Assembly: GCA_964353405.1 (NCBI GenBank)
Contig: CAYGWJ010000068.1
Location: 1 to 8,244, forward strand
Source of the DNA: JBGLNJ01 sp964353405
Lineage (GTDB): Bacteria; Chloroflexota; Anaerolineae; Fen-1058
DNA length: 8,244 bases
Reading direction: 5' to 3'
Under the pieces are notes generated by a model. It worked only from the letters and a program-made list of their open reading frames with translations, did not search any database and was not told where the DNA came from. Each line of letters begins with the position of its first letter. Positions within the stretch are counted from its first letter, which is position 1. Made by a program: the position numbers and the translations under genes. This document shows positions 6,610 to 8,244 of the stretch, piece by piece.

Positions 6610-6718
6610 GCGGTTGAAACCGCACCCGCCTCCGGCGAGCAGCGAAACCCGCCTTCGCGGGTTGGCATCCAGTCGGCGCAGGCCGACTTGGCTGTTGTAG
6701 GCGCGATTTCTAATCGCC
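6610..6718. repeat. Cluster of four consecutive small hairpins
   Basis: In order: GCGGT/ACCGC around TGAA (6610-6623); AACCCGC/GCGGGTT around CTTC (6646-6663); AGTCGGC/GCCGACT around GCAG (6671-6688); GCGATT/AATCGC around TCT (6703-6717). All four stems are perfect as listed. Tetraloops of TGAA, CTTC and GCAG are compact RNA-like loops. No T-run follows, so none is a canonical terminator. The block resembles dispersed non-coding repeats common between genes in some bacteria; copy number cannot be judged from this window. Confidence 0.65.
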
Positions 6719-6789
6719 AGCACAAACCACCTGAACGGTTACGACGTAAGTTTGCCCCGGCTGGACACCTATCCGCTGCAGAGGTGGTG

Positions 6790-6833
6790 TTGCCAAATGC
6801 GACACGGCGGTCTGGATTTGGCAATCCAGACCG
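6790..6833. repeat. Two overlapping, mutually exclusive inverted repeats
   Basis: TTGCCAAAT (6790-6798) is perfectly complementary to ATTTGGCAA (6816-6824). CGGTCTGGATT (6808-6818) is perfectly complementary to AATCCAGACCG (6823-6833) around TGGC (6819-6822). The pairs share bases 6816-6818 and 6823-6824, so an RNA can form only one fully. It lies about 40 bases before the carboxypeptidase start. It may be a dispersed repeat or a leader structure. Confidence 0.65.
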
Positions 6834-6859
6834 AGCGATCTAATTGCCAGTAGAATCTT

Positions 6860-6866
6860 GGAGAGG
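6860..6866 (+). promoter_or_regulatory. Ribosome binding site of the M32 carboxypeptidase gene
   Basis: GGAGAGG lies 5 bases before ATG 6872. It is the strongest initiation signal near this gene and fixes the start. Confidence 0.75.
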
Positions 6867-6871
6867 ACAAG

Positions 6872-8244
6872 ATGGAACAGAAATTTGTCGAACTCAAAAC
6901 CCGCCTGGCCGAAATCCACGACTTGAACAAGATCGGCCAACTCTTGAGTTGGGATCAACAGACACAGATGACGCCCGGCGGAGCGGTTGTGCGCGCCGAA
7001 CAGCGTTCAACGCTTGGCCGGATATCGCACGAGAAATTCACGTCGGATGAAATCGGCCGCCTGCTGCAAGACCTGCGACCCTACGAGGAGAGCCTGCCTT
7101 ACGATTCCGATAAAGCCAGCCTGATGCGCGTGGCGCGCAAGGATTACGATAAAGCCCGGCGCGTGCCCAACGACCTGCAAGCCGAAATGACTCGTACGGC
7201 GGCGCTGGCGCACAGTGTCTGGGTTGAGGCGCGCAACAAGTCAGACTATTCGATCTTTTTGCCGCATCTCGCCAAGACCATCGAACTCAAGCACCGCTAT
7301 GTCGAATGCTTTGCGCCGTACGAGAGCATTTACGATCCCTTGCTCGACGACTTTGAGCGTGGGATGAAGACGGCGCAGGTCAAGCAGGTCCTGGATGACC
7401 TCAAGCGCGACCTCGTCCCGTTCATGGCCGCCATCGCCGAGCGCGGCGACACGGTGAGCGACGCTTGCCTGCACGGGCACTTTTCCGCGGACAAGCAGCG
7501 CGAATTATGTCTGTCCATCATCTCGCGCTTTGGCTTCAAGCCGGATTCGTGGCGGCTCGATCCGACCGTGCATCCTTTTGCGTCGAACACGTGCACCACG
7601 GACATCCGCATCACCACGCGATACTACGAAGATTTTATCAACGCGGCGCTCTTTGGCTCGATGCACGAATGCGGGCACGGCCTGTACGAGAACGGCGTCA
7701 GCCCGACGCTGGAGCGCACGTTGTTGTGCCGGGGCGCGTCTTCGGGACTGCACGAGTCGCAGAGCCGAATGTGGGAAAACTATGTCGGACGCAGCCGTTC
7801 GTTCTGGAGGTGCTTTTACCCTCGCCTCCAAGCAACCTTCCCGGAGCAATTCGCGAACGTGGACGTGGAGACGTTCTACCGCGCCGTCAACAAGGTGCAT
7901 CCTTCGCTCATACGCGTTGAAGCGGACGAGGCCACGTACAACATGCACATCATTCTGCGCTTTGAGCTCGAGCAAGAGATCATGGAAGGCAAGCTCGCCC
8001 TGCGCGACGTGCCCGCAGCGTGGAACGCACGCATGAAGGATTACGTAGGGATTGACGTGCCCGACGACGCGCGCGGCGTATTGCAAGATGTTCACTGGTC
8101 GCAGGGCCTGTTCGGTTATTTTCCCACCTACTCGCTGGGCAACATTATCGCGGCGCAAATCTGGGAAAAGGCCTTGGAGGCCATCCCCGATCTGTATGAC
8201 CAGTTCGAGCGCGGCGAGTTTATGGCGCTGCGAGAGTGGCTGCG
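6872..8244 (+). CDS. M32-family metallocarboxypeptidase (carboxypeptidase Taq type), 3' truncated
   Basis: An open frame from ATG 6872 to the right edge, about 457 residues of an expected 500 or so. It would remove C-terminal residues from peptides in the cytosol using one catalytic metal ion. The zinc-binding motif is HECGH (H265, E266, H269), and the third ligand is E295 in GLHESQSRMWEN, 26 residues after the second His, the spacing expected for the family. Other family segments: LSWDQQTQMTPGGA near the N-terminus, HPFASNTCTTDIRITTRYY before the metal site, IRVEADEATYNMHIILRFELE, and GVLQDVHWSQGLFGYFPTYS. The start is set by GGAGAGG. The gene is separated from the upstream genes by the hairpin-rich spacer, so it may be its own transcription unit. 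All catalytic motifs are intact; only the C-terminal end is outside the window. Confidence 0.95.
   Translation, partial: MEQKFVELKTRLAEIHDLNKIGQLLSWDQQTQMTPGGAVVRAEQRSTLGRISHEKFTSDEIGRLLQDLRPYEESLPYDSDKASLMRVARKDYDKARRVPNDLQAEMTRTAALAHSVWVEARNKSDYSIFLPHLAKTIELKHRYVECFAPYESIYDPLLDDFERGMKTAQVKQVLDDLKRDLVPFMAAIAERGDTVSDACLHGHFSADKQRELCLSIISRFGFKPDSWRLDPTVHPFASNTCTTDIRITTRYYEDFINAALFGSMHECGHGLYENGVSPTLERTLLCRGASSGLHESQSRMWENYVGRSRSFWRCFYPRLQATFPEQFANVDVETFYRAVNKVHPSLIRVEADEATYNMHIILRFELEQEIMEGKLALRDVPAAWNARMKDYVGIDVPDDARGVLQDVHWSQGLFGYFPTYSLGNIIAAQIWEKALEAIPDLYDQFERGEFMALREWL

Larger units (their letters stand above)
6582..6871. other. 290-base hairpin-rich intergenic spacer
   Basis: No convincing gene is found: the short open frames here lack ribosome binding sites and recognisable protein character. 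The spacer holds two groups of inverted repeats (6610-6718 and 6790-6833, listed separately) and ends in the ribosome binding site of the carboxypeptidase gene. No clear -35/-10 promoter or T-tract terminator was seen, though a promoter for the downstream gene is expected here by position. Confidence 0.7.

Noticed and set aside
6646..6663. Hairpin AACCCGC/GCGGGTT as a terminator after the YhhN gene
   Set aside because: No T-rich tract follows the stem, and it is one of several similar hairpins in the block.
6595..6843. 82-residue open frame in the spacer
   Set aside because: It is built across inverted repeats, starts without a ribosome binding site and has no recognisable protein features.
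1..8244. CRISPR arrays, tRNA or rRNA genes, transposases
   Set aside because: No regularly spaced direct repeats, cloverleaf-like sequence, rRNA segment or transposase motif was seen on either strand.

Overview
The window is GC-rich, densely packed bacterial DNA with every supported gene on the + strand. The gene set suggests an uncultured member of Chloroflexota (Anaerolineae-like): a TPR/HEAT adaptor protein, a Na+-pumping decarboxylase beta subunit with a stand-alone biotin carrier, a GH4 phospho-glycosidase, a PfkB kinase, a YhhN membrane protein, an M32 carboxypeptidase and hairpin-rich spacers. That placement is inference from gene content, not a phylogenetic result.

Layout. Bases 1-116 are probably the tail of a gene entering from the left. 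Bases 135-881 encode one class I SAM-dependent methyltransferase whose frame is interrupted by two adjacent in-frame TGA codons at 429-434. Homology-like sequence continues in the same frame on both sides. An 868-1932 TPR/HEAT protein overlaps its end. Next come a biotin carrier protein (1970-2407, TTG start) and a ten-helix-class Na+-translocating decarboxylase beta subunit (2475-3611), separated by an imperfect palindrome. The beta subunit overlaps a GH4 glycosidase (3608-4963), followed by a PfkB sugar kinase (4978-5895) and a YhhN/TMEM86-type membrane protein (5898-6581). A 290-base hairpin-rich spacer follows, then an M32 metallocarboxypeptidase that runs off the right edge (6872 onward).

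How the genes fit together. The biotin carrier and beta subunit are two parts of a sodium pump driven by decarboxylation; the carboxyltransferase subunit that completes it is not in the window. The GH4 enzyme and PfkB kinase look like a small sugar-use module translationally coupled to the pump. Tight spacing from about 135 to 6581 is compatible with one long transcription unit, while the 290-base spacer isolates the carboxypeptidase gene.

The most interesting signal is the tandem UGA in the methyltransferase. A 17-nt stem-loop (GGGTATGGTGCATGCCC, 446-462) lies 11 nt after the second UGA. From memory this is the same spacing and size as the minimal SelB-binding stem-loop of E. coli fdhF. This makes a selenocysteine-containing methyltransferase with two adjacent Sec residues a serious hypothesis. 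A split gene or a pseudogene remains possible.
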